Assembly (NCBI RefSeq): GCF_035594125.1
Contig: NC_087173.1
Coordinates: 15,588,255 to 15,652,254 of the forward strand
Direction of reading: 5' to 3'
Length of the DNA: 64,000 nucleotides
DNA from: Scylla paramamosain
Taxonomy: Eukaryota; Arthropoda; Malacostraca; Decapoda; Portunidae
The notes under the pieces are model-generated. The model saw only the letters and a list, made by a program, of their open reading frames with translations. It was not told the origin of the DNA and did not search any database. The position numbers and the translations under genes are program-made. Positions 12,890-23,999 of this stretch are shown piece after piece (within the stretch, counting starts at the first letter, position 1; the number at the start of each line of letters is the position of its first letter).

Positions 12890-14241
12890 GCAATTGTATT
12901 TAAAATGCCCAGTATTCTTGCAATAATGGCACATGGGCTGCGTGCTGTACCTGGGAGTGCTGTGTTGCATGCTCCCAGTCCGTTTACAGGGTTTACTCGC
13001 CCTGACTTATTACTGAAACCACTGCTATAGCGTGGACGTCCCGACAAACTAGCGCTTGTCACGCCACCAGACAAAACATCACCGGCCCCACCAGACGTAC
13101 CACCAATCCAACGTGGCACAGGCCGGTGTGCCAACACGTGTCATCCGCCCACGTGGCTGCCTCCTTCAGATTTTTATTTATTTTTTTTTTTTCTCCCGGA
13201 GCAGCGGCACCAACTCTCTCTCGGCCACATTGACAGATTGCTCCATTACTATGAGTTTCTTTAACTCACGGTAGGAAGTGGCCTGCTTGCTACCAATCCA
13301 CTTTTCGAATGTCTTCTCCAGGTAGCAAGCACATTCTAAATAAGAGTCACTAGGACACTTATTCCCTCCACGGAATTGCAACCTATAAGTCTCTGGCCAC
13401 AGCTCATAAGCTCTCAGGATGTCAGCCTTAAACTCCTTATAATCCTCCAAATCCTCTACTGATATCCTTTCATAAACTTCTAAGGCTTTGCTCTTCAACA
13501 TATTAGCCACCAAGCCAACCCATCACTCCTGAGGTCAATCAAATTTTGAGGCCCTCTTCTCAAACTTCCTAAACCACTTTGTCACTTTCTTTTCATTAAA
13601 CCCCGGTATTAACTTAAAACTTATTACCATCTGGTTTTCTATTGTATCCTCCTTCACTCCTCCTCTCCTCAAGCCATGAGGTGTATTAACTTCAGTCCTC
13701 GTCTTCTCTATCTCAAACATCCTATTCTTCTCAGCCTCTCATACATCTTCGCCTCCTTCTCTGACTCATGCAACCTCATTTCCTTCTTCTCGGCTTCAAG
13801 CAACCACGCCTCTTCGGCCTCAAGCCTCTTTGCCTCCCTCTCGGGTTCTAGCCTCCTGGCTTCTCTAGCCTCTTCATTCTTCATTGAATCTCATTTCCTT
13901 GGGTTTAGCTTCCAACTGAAGCCTTCTCAACTCTCTCTCCTCCTTTTCTGCCTCTTGCTCAAGTCTCCAAGTTTCTTTAGCCTCCTCCAGCTCCAACTTG
14001 AATATCATCTCCTCTGACATGCCTTCTGTCTGGGAAAAAAAACACCAAGACTGTGTACAGGAATTACACATCCTTGAACGCTATTTGTGGGACTATGTGT
14101 CCTCACACCAAACTGTGTTAAATCTACGCTGCCACTCCCAGCAGAAGCAGGAGACTCGAGTCGCGAGTCACTTCGGCTACCAGCCTTGAGCTCCATGGCG
14201 TAAGCTGAATACAGGCACACAAAGAACAACAAAACAAACAA
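12890..14241 (-). pseudogene. G1 gag (coiled coil, capsid-like domain, CCHC knuckle)
   Basis: The N-terminal part (14071-13874) is a Glu/Arg/Leu-rich coiled coil with EELRR-type heptads. Next come 13720-13535 (FKLIPGFNEKKVTKWFRKFE) and 13513-13178, a capsid/SCAN-like helix bundle (LKSKALEVYERI, LPETYR-type WPETYRLQFR, FEKWIGSK, LIVMEQ). At about 12935-12893 a zinc knuckle reads CHYCKNTGHFKYNC, a perfect CX2CX4HX4C. Such gag proteins package element RNA. Frameshifts between the blocks show that it is dead. Confidence 0.8.
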
Positions 14242-14310
14242 ACAGCAGTCTCTCCCATTTGGTGACGAATCTATCTGCTATCCTGGCGAGACCGCCAATT
14301 TCTGTTACAG

Positions 14311-15385
14311 CCACAAATTTCTGCCCTTTCCACAGTTTCCTCAAATGGACTACCTTCCCAAAAGTCGCCCCCTATGTGACTTGGTACAAGGCTTAGGATA
14401 AGTTACAGGGTCCTCTTTAGACCCTTGGATCCCTTACCAGTCATAACACCAGGTTACACACACATGAGGTCACCAGTCTGTTTCTCCTACCCACAGACAA
14501 TGAAACATTACAAGAACAACGAATTCCGATGGATAGGGAAGAATCGCCAGCCACGTTCTAGGGAAAGGTCTCGACGAACGAAAGACACACATAAGGATTA
14601 TGCTGTTCTACAGAATACCGTCCTTGCAAACAACAAGACAAAATCTTCCCACTTCCGTAAAGCACTATCTCCCTCTGCTGTGCAATATTGTATTCACCTT
14701 CCCAGGAGACAGGCCATGCTCCCGCTCACAGAAACATGACCAGGGAAAGGAGAATATTCTACTACACAGCAGCTTATTATTATTCCTCTGCTTCCAAACC
14801 CTCGAGTGAGTTTCAAATAACTACACTCCTTGATAGACGGATATGGAAACTCCACTACACATATAGACAGGATCATACTGTCGGTAATTATTCAATTATC
14901 TCCTTAGAGCAACTGGCCTGTGTAACTGTAAAACCCTCCCCGGTTCCTCCAAACAACGCTGTTTGCCTTTGTACATAATCCTTTCGTGGTGGCTGGATGG
15001 TGACTGAAGCATTGGAACAGCTTGAATCTACGTCTCAAGCACTGACTCACGTGGATGCAGGGAAAGGGGAGGGACGAGGCATACCCCACCCTCCCACCAT
15101 GCTCGCCTAGCCTCCCAGTTACAGGCTGCTAATGGGTATAAATAAAATACGTACATTCAGAAAATTCTAGTGACTAAACTATGGTACATGAATAAATACC
15201 GATTACTTTATCGTCAAGAGCAACTCTTCTACTACAAAATACACAAGGCTCAATATGAGGGGACAAAGGAAAATTACTAAAATCAAATAGGGAAAGAGAC
15301 TGGGTGGAGAATATAAAACTTTTAATGTAGCTGCGGGATCAAGGCAAAGAGTCATCGAGCAGCAGGCACCACCAATTCCACTCTC

Positions 15386-15388
<3 letters not shown>
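14311..15388. other. Flank of G1, possible LTR, no gene
   Basis: Upstream of the G1 primer-site-like sequence, so a 5' LTR is expected here. The minus strand reads GTGGCTGTAACAG just before it, compatible with an LTR ending in CA. No partner LTR was found to confirm it. Nothing else is recognised. Confidence 0.35.

Positions 15389-15456
<68 letters not shown>
15389..15456. repeat. (TC)n microsatellite with TTC end
   Basis: About 33 TC units followed by a short (TTC)n. Confidence 0.97.
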
Positions 15457-15457
<1 letters not shown>

Positions 15458-15508
15458 TCTTCTTCCCATCCTTCCTCCTTCATTCTCACTTCTTATCTTG
15501 CTGCGCTT

Positions 15509-15620
<112 letters not shown>

Positions 15621-15857
15621 TATGGACCAAACCCAACCGTCTCACAGCTGCCACTCAATCTCGGGTCAGCTTTCCCTAGGATATACCAACAGCCTAGTGC
15701 AAAGCTATACAGCACGAGTCCAGGTCACTCGTGAGTCAGCATATGCCTCCAACATCGCCAGTCTTGCCTCCTCCGCAGATCAAAACATACAACACTCACA
15801 CACTTATCACAACAACTGGGAAAGGGCTTGCACAGGCACATTTCTGTTGGGGGAGGG

Positions 15858-16438
15858 TAAAAAAAATTGGTGGAGACAACTCAGAATGCGTAACTTCATA
15901 GATGTTTTAGCTATAGATGAGATGTGAAGCTTCCAGCTTAGATTATGAGTAAATGGAAGACCGAGGATGTTCAGTGGAGGAGAGGGAGACAGTTGACTGT
16001 CAATGAAGAAGAGTGGATAGTTATCTGGAAGGATGTGTCGAGTTGATAGAAGGAGGAATTGAGTTTTTGAGACATTGAACGGTAAAAAGTTTGTCCTGCC
16101 TTAATCAGAAATTTTAAAGATATCACAAGTAAGGCGTTCTGTGGCTTCCCAGCGTCAAAGTTTTATTTCCTGAAGGGATGGACGTCTATGAAAAGATGTG
16201 GAAAAGTGTAGGATGCTATCATTAACACAAGAGTGGATAGAACAAGAAGTTTGGTTTAGAAAATCATTGATAAATAATAGGAAGAGAGTGGGTGAGGAAC
16301 ACCATTGTTAATAGATTTAGAAGAACAGTGACAAAATACAACAGCAGCAACAGAAGGGCCAGAAAGGAAAATTGAGATGAAGTTTCAGAGAGAAGAATAG
16401 AAGCTGTAGTAGGGTAGTTTAGAAATCAAAGCTTTGTG
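15858..16438 (-). mobile_element. LINE-B copy b, 3' part (minus; host of copy c)
   Basis: Matches 52010-52910 of copy i in the same orientation. It covers the RT thumb, the region of the YADD motif (here degenerate) and the INSGVPQGS segment, with several stops. At 16438 it is cut by a plus-strand LINE-B copy and resumes at about 17222. Confidence 0.85.
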
Positions 16439-17221
16439 CCTCTAACTGTGCCACCCTCTAACTACTTCATACTACCTATTATAATTCTTCGCAATGATGT
16501 TTTCCATGCCCTCGCTGGCCTAAACCTCGGTCTGTCCTTTACTTATAATCTGAACTGGAAACTTCACATCTCATCTCTAGCTAAAACAGCTTCAATGAAG
16601 TTAGGGGTTCTGAGACGTCTCTGCCAGTTTTTCTCACTTCCCCAGCTGCTAAGTCTGTACAAGGGCCTTATCCGTCCATGTATGGAGTATGCTTCACATG
16701 TCTGGTGGGGGAGGGGGTTCCCATTCATACCACTCTTCTAGATAGGGTGGAATCAAAAGCTTTTCGTCTCATCAACTCTTCTCCTCTAACTGACTGTCTT
16801 CAGCCTCTCTCTTATCGCCGCAATGTTGCATCTTTCGCTGTCTTCTACCGCTATTTTTATGCTAACTCCTCTTCTGATCTTGCTAACTACAGGCCTCCGC
16901 TTCTCCCGCAGCCTCGCTGCACAAAATTTTCTTCTTTCTCTCACCCCTATTCTGTCCACCTTTCTAATGCAAGAGTTAACCAGTATCCTCAATCATTCAT
17001 CCCTTTCTCTGGTAAATTCTGGAACTCCCTGCCAGCTTCTGTATTTCCATTTTCCTATGACTTGAATTCCTTCAAGAGGGAGGTTTCAAGACACTTATCC
17101 TTCAATTTTTGACTACCGCTTTAGACCCTTTTCTGGGACTGGCATCTCAGTGGGCTTTTTTTTTCATTGGATTTTTGTTGCTTGATCAGTGTCACTCCTA
17201 CATAAAAAAACAAAAAAAAAA
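16439..17221 (+). mobile_element. LINE-B copy c (plus), inserted in copy b
   Basis: A 5'-truncated plus-strand copy. A scrap of the ILRNDVFHALAGLN region is fused by deletion to the C-terminal [18 protein letters not shown] segment, then [18 protein letters not shown], then the 3' UTR and CCTACATAAAAAAAC. One open stretch (16678-17112) encodes the last part of ORF2 through [13 protein letters not shown]. The A-rich end abuts copy b sequence, so a LINE-B mRNA inserted antisense into an older LINE-B, with loss of about 50 bp of the target. Confidence 0.85.
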
Positions 17222-19167
17222 TCACCAAAATTCCTAAAAAAGGATGACCAAGACTTAGTAAGGAAAGCCAGAAGATCACAAGTAGAGTGGCCTCAACTAC
17301 ACCCATGCTGGTGATCAGATAGAAGGTTGTGAAGTGATAATTTTTAATAATCTTCTTGTTGAGGATAGATTGAGAACCATTAGAGAGGTAGGAAATTAAA
17401 GCAATGGACGGTAGTTTTAAGGATCAGAACGGTTACCCATTTTAGGGACAGGTTGAATGTAGGCATACTTCTATCAAGAAGGAAAGATAGATGTTGATAG
17501 ACGGATTTGGAGGAGTTTGACTAGGCAATGTGCATAGTTTCGGAGAATAATAAGAGGGAGTCCACCAGGTTCATAATCCTTCCGAGGGTTAAGGCCAGTG
17601 AAGGAACGGAAAACATCACTGCAAAGGATCTTAATGGGTAGCATAGCATAAAGTGGTCAGAAGATGAGGATGGATGAGAGGGAGGAACAAACCCTGAATC
17701 ATCTAAGATAGGGTTTTTAGGAAAGGTTTGAGCGAAAAGTTTAGCTTTAGAAATAGATGAGGTGACAGTGTTCCCAATAAAGTGGTTGAAATAAAGAATG
17801 GAAAGATGAAGAAGCAAAGTTATTAGAAATGTTTTTGGCTAGATGCCAGAAATCACGAGGGGACCCAAAATCTTGAAAGATTTTGGCACTTTCTATTAAT
17901 GAAGTAGTTAGATACTGAAAGATTTTGGTACTTTCTATTAATGAAGGAGTGTTTTGGCTAGTTGGAGAAAAGACCTGGCATGATTCCGGCCAGAAATATA
18001 AAGTGCATGAGATTCAGGTGATGGAAGGCTCAAGTACCTTTTATGTGCTACTTCTCTATCATGTATAGCGCGAGAACAAGATATGGTGAACCAAGGTTTA
18101 GTTTAGAAGGTTTAGGTCGAGAGAAAGAGCGAGGAATGTACACCTCCATACCAGACGCTAATACCTCTGTTATGCGTTCAGCTTAATGAGACAGGTCTCT
18201 GACACGGAAGCAGTAGTCATTCCAAGGAAAATCAGAATAATACCTCCTCAGGTCCCTGCAATTATCAGAGGCAAAACTCCAAACCCGCCTCCGCTTTTGG
18301 GATCAATAAGACAAGATACAAATATGGGGTTATGATCGGAGGATCCCAACGGAGGAGATAGGGTGACAACATAAGCAGAAGGATAAGAGCAGTGGTTCTC
18401 AAACTATGAGATTTGAGAACCCCATCAAAATTGAAATCAATTTTGATGAGTCGCAGGGACACAGGAACATTATCATGCTTTCAGTGTTTCAGTGTATTTC
18501 AGTTACTTAATCGAATTTTTCTTCTTTAACCACAAATTACTTTTGTTATGTATGTTCATCTTCCCCCCACCTCCCTCCTATTTATTTTTTTCCAAAATAA
18601 AGTGTGTATATCGTTGTACATTTTCTTTCTCTTTACTTTACTCTGGGTCGCGAAGGAATGAAATGTTCCAAATAGGGTCGCTCATGAAAAAAAGTTTGAG
18701 AACCACTGAATTAGAGGTTAGGAAAAGATGTATAATGTTGGGTGTATCTCCAAGACGGTGAAAAATACAAGTTGGTCTAAGTTGTGGATGATAGCAAACT
18801 TTTAGCCTAGTTCATCAGTGAAGGAAGAGGAAAGCCAAAGCTGGCGGTAAACAGTGAAGTCTCCAGGAATGGAGATCTCTGCAAAAGGGAAGAGGGTATG
18901 AATGTAATCCACTTTGGAAGTTAAGTAGTCAAAGAATTTTTTGTAGTCAGAGTCAGCTGAGAGGTATGAAGCACAGATAAAATGAGTTTGAGAGTAACTC
19001 TGTAGTCGTAGCAAGATTGTGGAAAATTCGAATGATTCAAGAGAGTGGTCACGAGAGGAGGTTCAAACAGTGCGCACATAGACGCAATATCCAGCTTTGG
19101 ATAGAGAAAGTAAGAGGGAACAAAAAAGGGGCTACTGTCAGTTGCCTCAGACACTTGTGGTTCTGTG
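17222..19167 (-). mobile_element. LINE-B copy b, 5' part (minus)
   Basis: Continues copy b upstream through the RT N-terminal and linker region and the APE endonuclease region; the block near 18820-18990 matches AEISILGDF and neighbours. Many stops. A hAT-type MITE sits inside it at 18390-18708. At about 19150 the [20 protein letters not shown] segment runs into a TG-rich minisatellite. Confidence 0.85.
18390..18708. mobile_element. hAT-type MITE with 16-bp TIRs
   Basis: The left end CAGTGGTTCTCAAACT and right end AGTTTGAGAACCACTG are perfect inverted repeats. The 8-bp flanks are GATAAGAG (18382-18389) and AATTAGAG (18709-18716), agreeing at six of eight positions, as expected for an aged hAT target duplication. 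The flanking LINE-B sequence reads straight through once the element is removed. The 319-bp interior has no transposase. Confidence 0.9.
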
Positions 19168-19171
19168 TGAA

Positions 19172-19227
<56 letters not shown>

Positions 19228-19238
19228 TTCTGTGAGAA

Positions 19239-19282
<44 letters not shown>

Positions 19283-19293
19283 TTCTGTGAGAA

Positions 19294-19355
<62 letters not shown>

Positions 19356-19366
19356 TTCTGTGAGAA

Positions 19367-19399
<33 letters not shown>
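19168..19399. repeat. Composite (TG)n minisatellite
   Basis: Blocks of TG alternate with TATTTCTGTGAGAAAAG at about 19226, 19279 and 19352. The spacer resembles LINE-B sequence at the same point (TTTCAGTGAGGAAAAG in the copy at 34350). The higher-order unit is about 53-73 bp, in roughly four rounds. Confidence 0.9.
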
Positions 19400-19556
19400 C
19401 CCTAGTAGAAATAGATAAAAAAAAAAAAACATGGCTTTCATTGTATTTCACTTTTTTTTTTTCTATGTGAGTATACTGCAAAACTGCAGTAAGTACTAAC
19501 AGAAAAGAAAAAGGTACTATATCAGAAGACAAGATACTGACAGCAGTGTGGCTTAC
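19400..19556. other. Intronic or flanking sequence, no feature
   Basis: A short A-run and T-run; it presumably lies downstream of exon C on the minus strand. Confidence 0.4.
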
Positions 19557-19624
19557 ATTATCAGTTGACTGCTTCTTCCTGCCATCACATGGTGCTTTCT
19601 GGTCGTCCTCCCCTGCTTTGGTGT
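19557..19624 (-). CDS. Host gene exon C (after SAM-like domain)
   Basis: A minus-strand exon of 68 bp. The acceptor is TTATGTTAG before it and the donor GTAAGC after it. It supplies the last two bases of the codon split after exon B (giving Asp) and then encodes 22 residues, TKAGEDDQKAPCDGRKKQST-DN, a charged, probably disordered linker. It ends in phase 0. Phases agree with exon B, which supports a real gene. The next exon was not found. Confidence 0.6.
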
Positions 19625-19762
19625 CTAACATAAAATATGATAAATATGCTATGCCTTTTAAAAATCAAATATTTTATTCATTAATGTCTCACTGATATGC
19701 CACATGAACTTCTTATACATAAACTAATTCTAAAATTACAACTGTTGCTATTAACTAATTAC

Positions 19763-19860
19763 CTTTCAGCTTCTTCACAACTGCCATCAACATCCTCTGT
19801 TGACCAACAGTCAATCCTAGTTGACAGACATCACTTTCCTTCATCAACTTGAGGACCACT
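19763..19860 (-). CDS. Host gene exon B, second half of SAM-like domain
   Basis: A minus-strand exon of 98 bp between acceptor TTTTTAAG and donor GTAATT. It encodes VVLKLMKESDVCQLGL then TVGQQRMLMAVVKKLK. This is the C-terminal half of a sterile alpha motif: the LKxLxExDLxxLGL turn followed by a GxRxxLLxAVxKL helix. It begins by completing an Arg codon begun in exon A and ends with one base of the next codon. SAM domains mediate protein or RNA binding; the specific gene is not recognised. Confidence 0.7.
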
Positions 19861-19888
19861 CTTAAAAAAAATGGATGCATATATAAAG

Positions 19889-19982
<94 letters not shown>
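19889..19982. repeat. (AC)n-(AG)n compound microsatellite
   Basis: About 19 AC units then about 27 AG units, in the gene intron next to exon B. Confidence 0.97.
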
Positions 19983-19986
<4 letters not shown>

Positions 19987-20199
19987 ATTTTGTGGATTTG
20001 GTCTTTTCCGAAAATTGCCAAAACCGAAGTCAATCTGTAAAATGTCCAAATATTTAGGTCATTTTGCAAAATGACCATACTTTCGGTCATTTTACAAAAT
20101 CAACAGTATTGTGTAAAATGACCAATCAATGGCTGGCCAATATGAAAAAAATAATCGAAAGCACATAAAGATCCATTATAAACTATAAATACTGTTAAC

Positions 20200-20200
<1 letters not shown>

Positions 20201-20247
<47 letters not shown>
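20201..20247. repeat. (GT)n microsatellite
   Basis: About 23 GT units, intronic. Confidence 0.95.
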
Positions 20248-20281
20248 GTAATATGAAGTGACTGGCGAGGGTGTTATCAGT

Positions 20282-20831
20282 CCGGTGAAGTAGGTTCAAG
20301 TGACCATCAGTTTCAAGTGACCAAGTGCGTGCACAGCCCTATTTTTACTGCCAGACGCACGACGCATTCACTCCCAGCCACGGCAATACACAGACTTCAG
20401 TCGCCACCATTCAACAGCAGCAGTAGTAGGCATACCATGTAGGTAAAGTTAGGTATTGCTACACATCATTTATGTTATGTAATGCTAGTGTCCTTAAGGA
20501 GGGTTCAGTAGGGGCAAAGGCCCCCGGTTAGTTAAGGTTAGGTTATGCTACATGTCATTTAGGTTAGGTTAAGTAATGTTAGGTTAATGTCCTTAAGGGG
20601 AGAGGTGTCTAGCAGAGGTGAAATCCTCTGGCTAGGTTAGGTAATGCTGCATTTCATTTAAGTTAGGTTAGGTAATACTAGGTTAGGTTAGTGTCCTTAA
20701 GAGATCGTCCAGGGAGGTCTGTGCGTTGCTGTGGCTGGGAGTAAATGAGCCGTACGTCTGGCAGTGAAAATAGGGCTGCCCACGTACTTGGTCATTCGAA
20801 ACTAGGTGATCACTAAAACCTACGACACCGG
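20282..20831. mobile_element. Inverted-repeat element with ~114-bp arms
   Basis: The arm at 20282-20395 and the reverse complement of 20718-20831 match through most of their length (CCGGTG..GTAGGTT, then TGACCAAGTRCGTG, then AGCCCTATTTT-ACTGCC, then CTCCCAGCCACGGCAA). The middle (about 20440-20700) holds three imperfect direct repeats of about 95-105 bp (RGTTAGGTA..GCTACAT then GTGTCCTTAAG). A foldback-like or MITE-type class II element is likely. It carries no ORF. Confidence 0.75.
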
Positions 20832-21523
20832 TGTGGCAGATTGAAATGTCCGGGATGTCCAGATGTCATGTTTGCTGCCAGACGTGCGTGGCTTCACCAT
20901 CCACTTGTTAGCCCGCCGGTGCCTGACGCATATTCCCGAATCTGGAAGAGTAGCTGCCAGTCGCTCTTAAACACGCTAAACTGGTTTAGGCAAGGCTAAG
21001 TTAGGTTGGGTTAGGTTACTGGTTTAAGCAAGGTTAAGTTAGGTTAAGTTAGTTTGATTTAGGTTTAGACTCTCATGAATAGGAAAGGTGGGTCTTAAGA
21101 AATGTTTGAAATCGTTACAATGGTAATAATAGATAAATTAACTTTATAAAAATAACAAATAAAAAAATAATAATAATCACGAACGATGACGAACGTCAGC
21201 CACATTCCTTTAATTCCTTATACGAGTAGTATCAAAATACTTATGTTATTCAGTGATCTTGTAGCATGTTAATATTCGTGATACACTATTATTAGAACAT
21301 TATTATTAGAGCATTAGGATAATGTATAACTATAAAATCGAACTTCATACGAGACATCGTGCTGAGTAATCCAAAATCAAAACTAAATCAAACAACATCG
21401 CCCGCTTACATAAAACCTCCCCTTCCGACACTTTGATACATCTCACCGTACCCCGTTCCAGGAACAAGTGTCTCCACGATAAGTTGGGCGCTCCGACTGT
21501 CTGGACATTTCATTCTGCCACAC
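20831..21523. mobile_element. Second TIR element abutting the first
   Basis: The left end GTGTGGCAGATTGAAATGTCC (20831-20851) is repeated inverted at 21503-21523 with one mismatch. The element is 693 bp without an ORF, and the interior has GTTAGGTTAGG-rich runs. It starts where the previous inverted-repeat element ends. No clear target duplication was seen. Confidence 0.7.
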
Positions 21524-21599
21524 TAGCACTACAGAAGGTCAGCTGAGGGTGGCTATAGCCGTGCTCCTCTCATTACTTTATGTGTGAAAGAACTGTACA

Positions 21600-22110
21600 A
21601 TGTAAATCTGTGCAATGGAAAAAACAAGAAAACTACTTGTAGTTGATGAGGACAAGAAAGTAACAAATTGACTATGAACTTACTATTAATCGCCTGGATA
21701 AACTTAATAGCATAGTATTGTGAAGACTGAGCAAAAGACTAACTGGTAATGAGTTCACTCTATGTGTGGAACAAAAATTCCCGTCAATAAAAGATGTACC
21801 TCAGGAGCGTGAAACAAATCTGAGAGAAGTAGCTATTGGAGACTCTATGATCAGGGAAGCAGTAAGTGCTGCTTCACCATGTCATGCCTGAACAGACGTT
21901 GGAAATGTTTTAAAAAAACAAAACAAAATGTAACAGTAGATCCAAATGATTCCAAAGGGGAGAAAAAAAGAGACATTTAAATGGGAAAAGAATCCCCCTA
22001 TCAAAACACAGAGGTTTGGAATAAGCTAAATTCGAAAGTATTATTAGCAGAGTGTGTTCACCAACTGAGGGACTGGATAAATATAAACAAGGAGATAGGA
22101 CCACATGTGT
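21600..22110 (+). pseudogene. Possible LINE ORF1 SGNH fragment
   Basis: One plus frame reads REVAIGDSMIREAVSAA at about 21826-21876, like block I (GDS) of the esterase found in LINE ORF1 proteins and in A2 (VIGDSMVRK). The rest is broken by stops. A short downstream similarity to a LRDW-type end segment may exist. The call rests on one motif. Confidence 0.3.
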
Positions 22111-22441
22111 ACCTCAGGCCTGTCAATTAGAATTAAGGAAATACAGCTAGGTGATATACAGGTAAGGTACATTATCTCATTAGAGCAGTGAATGGAAATA
22201 ATTTTGTCAATTCAAATGTTTTTTTTTTTTAAGATAACATGCACACACTCATACACAAAATATATATAAAATGAAGCAAAATTATTATCAGGTACAAATG
22301 CTCCTTCATTTTATATGTTATTCAAATAGTGCTAACTAACATCGTATTACAACCACATTACTGATATTAGGTATTACTGCACATCAAAGGCGAGTGCCTG
22401 CATCCCTTGACACAGTAGATACATTAGTTTTCCCGTCTCAC

Positions 22442-22518
22442 CTTGAATTTAAATCCTCAGACACGAGTTTTTTAATGGTTGAGTCCGTCAAACCAGATGC
22501 TCTTGCCCACTCTTCAAA
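22442..22518 (-). CDS. Host gene exon A, first half of SAM-like domain
   Basis: A minus-strand exon of 77 bp, acceptor TACATTGCAG and donor GTGAGA. It encodes FEEWARASGLTDSTIKKL then VSEDLNS plus two bases (AG), matching the N-terminal FxxWxxxxGL...LxxEDL pattern of SAM domains. The phase fits exon B exactly across an intron of about 2.6 kb filled with repeats. No first exon or promoter was identified upstream. Confidence 0.7.
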
Positions 22519-22523
22519 CTGCA

Positions 22524-22977
22524 ATGTAAATTCAAGACATTTACCATAAATTCAAAACACCATGCAACATTTTTTAACTGCCTTCTTATAATGTTGAGCT
22601 CCTATTATGGAATGGTTCATGGAATTGTTGCTGTCAATGAGAAGTTATGAGCATGTGTGACAGAAAACCATAAATGTTCACTGATAAAGGCACCAATGCT
22701 GACTCCAACCCCTTTCCCAACTCGACAGGGATGAACCCATGCCCACACTCTTGTGCACAAGTTATCTAAAGGTGGTAATACTGAAACATTTTATTTTAAA
22801 AATCGGTCTTGAAAGGTACTTTATCAAGTTTATGCTATCTACCCAACCATCTCATTCTTGAGTCATATGTCATTCCAGGGCAGAACCATGGCAGGTTCAT
22901 GATATAATCCTCCTTGTCTATAGCCAAACTAACAATTCCATCAGAGTCCTGTTCACTTCGAAATATTCCACCTGTCT
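22524..22977. other. Upstream of exon A, no feature established
   Basis: A minus-strand open segment at about 22965-22845 (GIVSLAIDKEDYIMNLPWFC) could be another exon or chance. No splice pair was convincing. Confidence 0.3.
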
Positions 22978-23416
22978 TTTTTTTTTTTTTTCTTTGTAAG
23001 AGGGTCACTGACCAAGGGGAATAATAAAAAAAAAAAATTGAGTTCCCAAAGTGAAGTCAAGTAGGATAATCAAATAATGGAAGATAAGTGTACTGAAATC
23101 TCCCTCTTGAAAAGTCCAAGTCATAGATAGATGGAAATACAGAAGATAGGGAGTTCCAGAGTTTACCAGAGAAAGGGAAGAATGATTGTGATAACTGGTT
23201 AACTTTTGCATTACAGTGGTGGCAGAATATGGATAGAGAGAAAAAAGAGTATTGTGGAGCAAATTCACAAGAGGAGACAAGGCATGTAGTTAGCAAGAGA
23301 AGAGCATTTAACGTGAAAATAGATATGAAAGATAGCAAGAAATGCAACGGCAATGAGAGGCTGAAGTTGATAACACGAAAAAGTTTTGATTCAACCTTAT
23401 CTGAAAGAGTGTTCTA
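22978..23416 (-). mobile_element. LINE-B copy d (minus, 5'-truncated)
   Basis: It begins with a T-run and GTAAGAGGGTCACTGACCAAGG (the LINE-B 3' tail), then GGGAGTTCCAGAGTTTACCAG and the antisense of the last about 110 codons. It ends at about 23416. Frames are broken. Confidence 0.85.
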
Positions 23417-23447
23417 GTTGACTATAATGTGTACTAATGGTAGTTGT

Positions 23448-23668
23448 GACTTTCATGCTTGGCGAACGCGCTGCGAACACTGCGAATGCGCTGCGAATGC
23501 AGTGTGACTCACCGATGAAGTACATTTATAGGAGACGCTCATAAACCTTTTTATGTTTGTTTCTGCGCCATCAGTAAGCCTCCTGGCGTGGAAAAGAAGT
23601 CGAAACACGAACAAATAAATTACAGAAAAATGTTAGATTTACACAAAATCACACAATATTGTGCGTGC

Positions 23669-23742
<74 letters not shown>

Positions 23743-23995
23743 GGGAAGTATCAGTCCACTATCACCTGACCCTAGGACTAAGGTATGAAGAGCATGTAGA
23801 AGTTGCTATTATGGCGAATCCGCTGCGACAGCTCTGTGAACACTGGGAACTTGCTGCAACACCACTGCGAATTCGTTGTGACAGTGCTGCAACAATGATC
23901 TCTCATCACTGTGACTCCTAACCGTGGAGACTCCTCTGCGAATGATTTGAACAGTCCGGAACATTCGTCGTCGCCAAGCGAACGCGCTGCGACTC
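23448..23995 (+). mobile_element. D1: element with GCGAATGCG-rich arms
   Basis: Degenerate short repeats of the form CTGCGAAYGCG flank a core. The core (about 23516-23800) contains a (GT)(GA)n microsatellite at 23661-23738. The same order occurs inverted at 46424-47293, including the arms, the core and the microsatellite. No ORF. It is a non-autonomous class II candidate with repetitive subterminal arms; the family is unknown. Confidence 0.65.
23661..23738. repeat. (GT)n-(GA)n microsatellite in D1
   Basis: A compound dinucleotide array at the same place as the (TC)n of D2. Confidence 0.95.
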
Positions 23996-23999
23996 TGTG

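Noticed and set aside
20440..21070. Telomeric (TTAGG)n
   Set aside because: Only short, interrupted GTTAGGTTAGG scraps inside inverted-repeat elements, not a telomere array.
22845..22965. Extra exon upstream of the SAM exons (NLPWFC segment)
   Set aside because: No convincing splice pair and no recognised domain.
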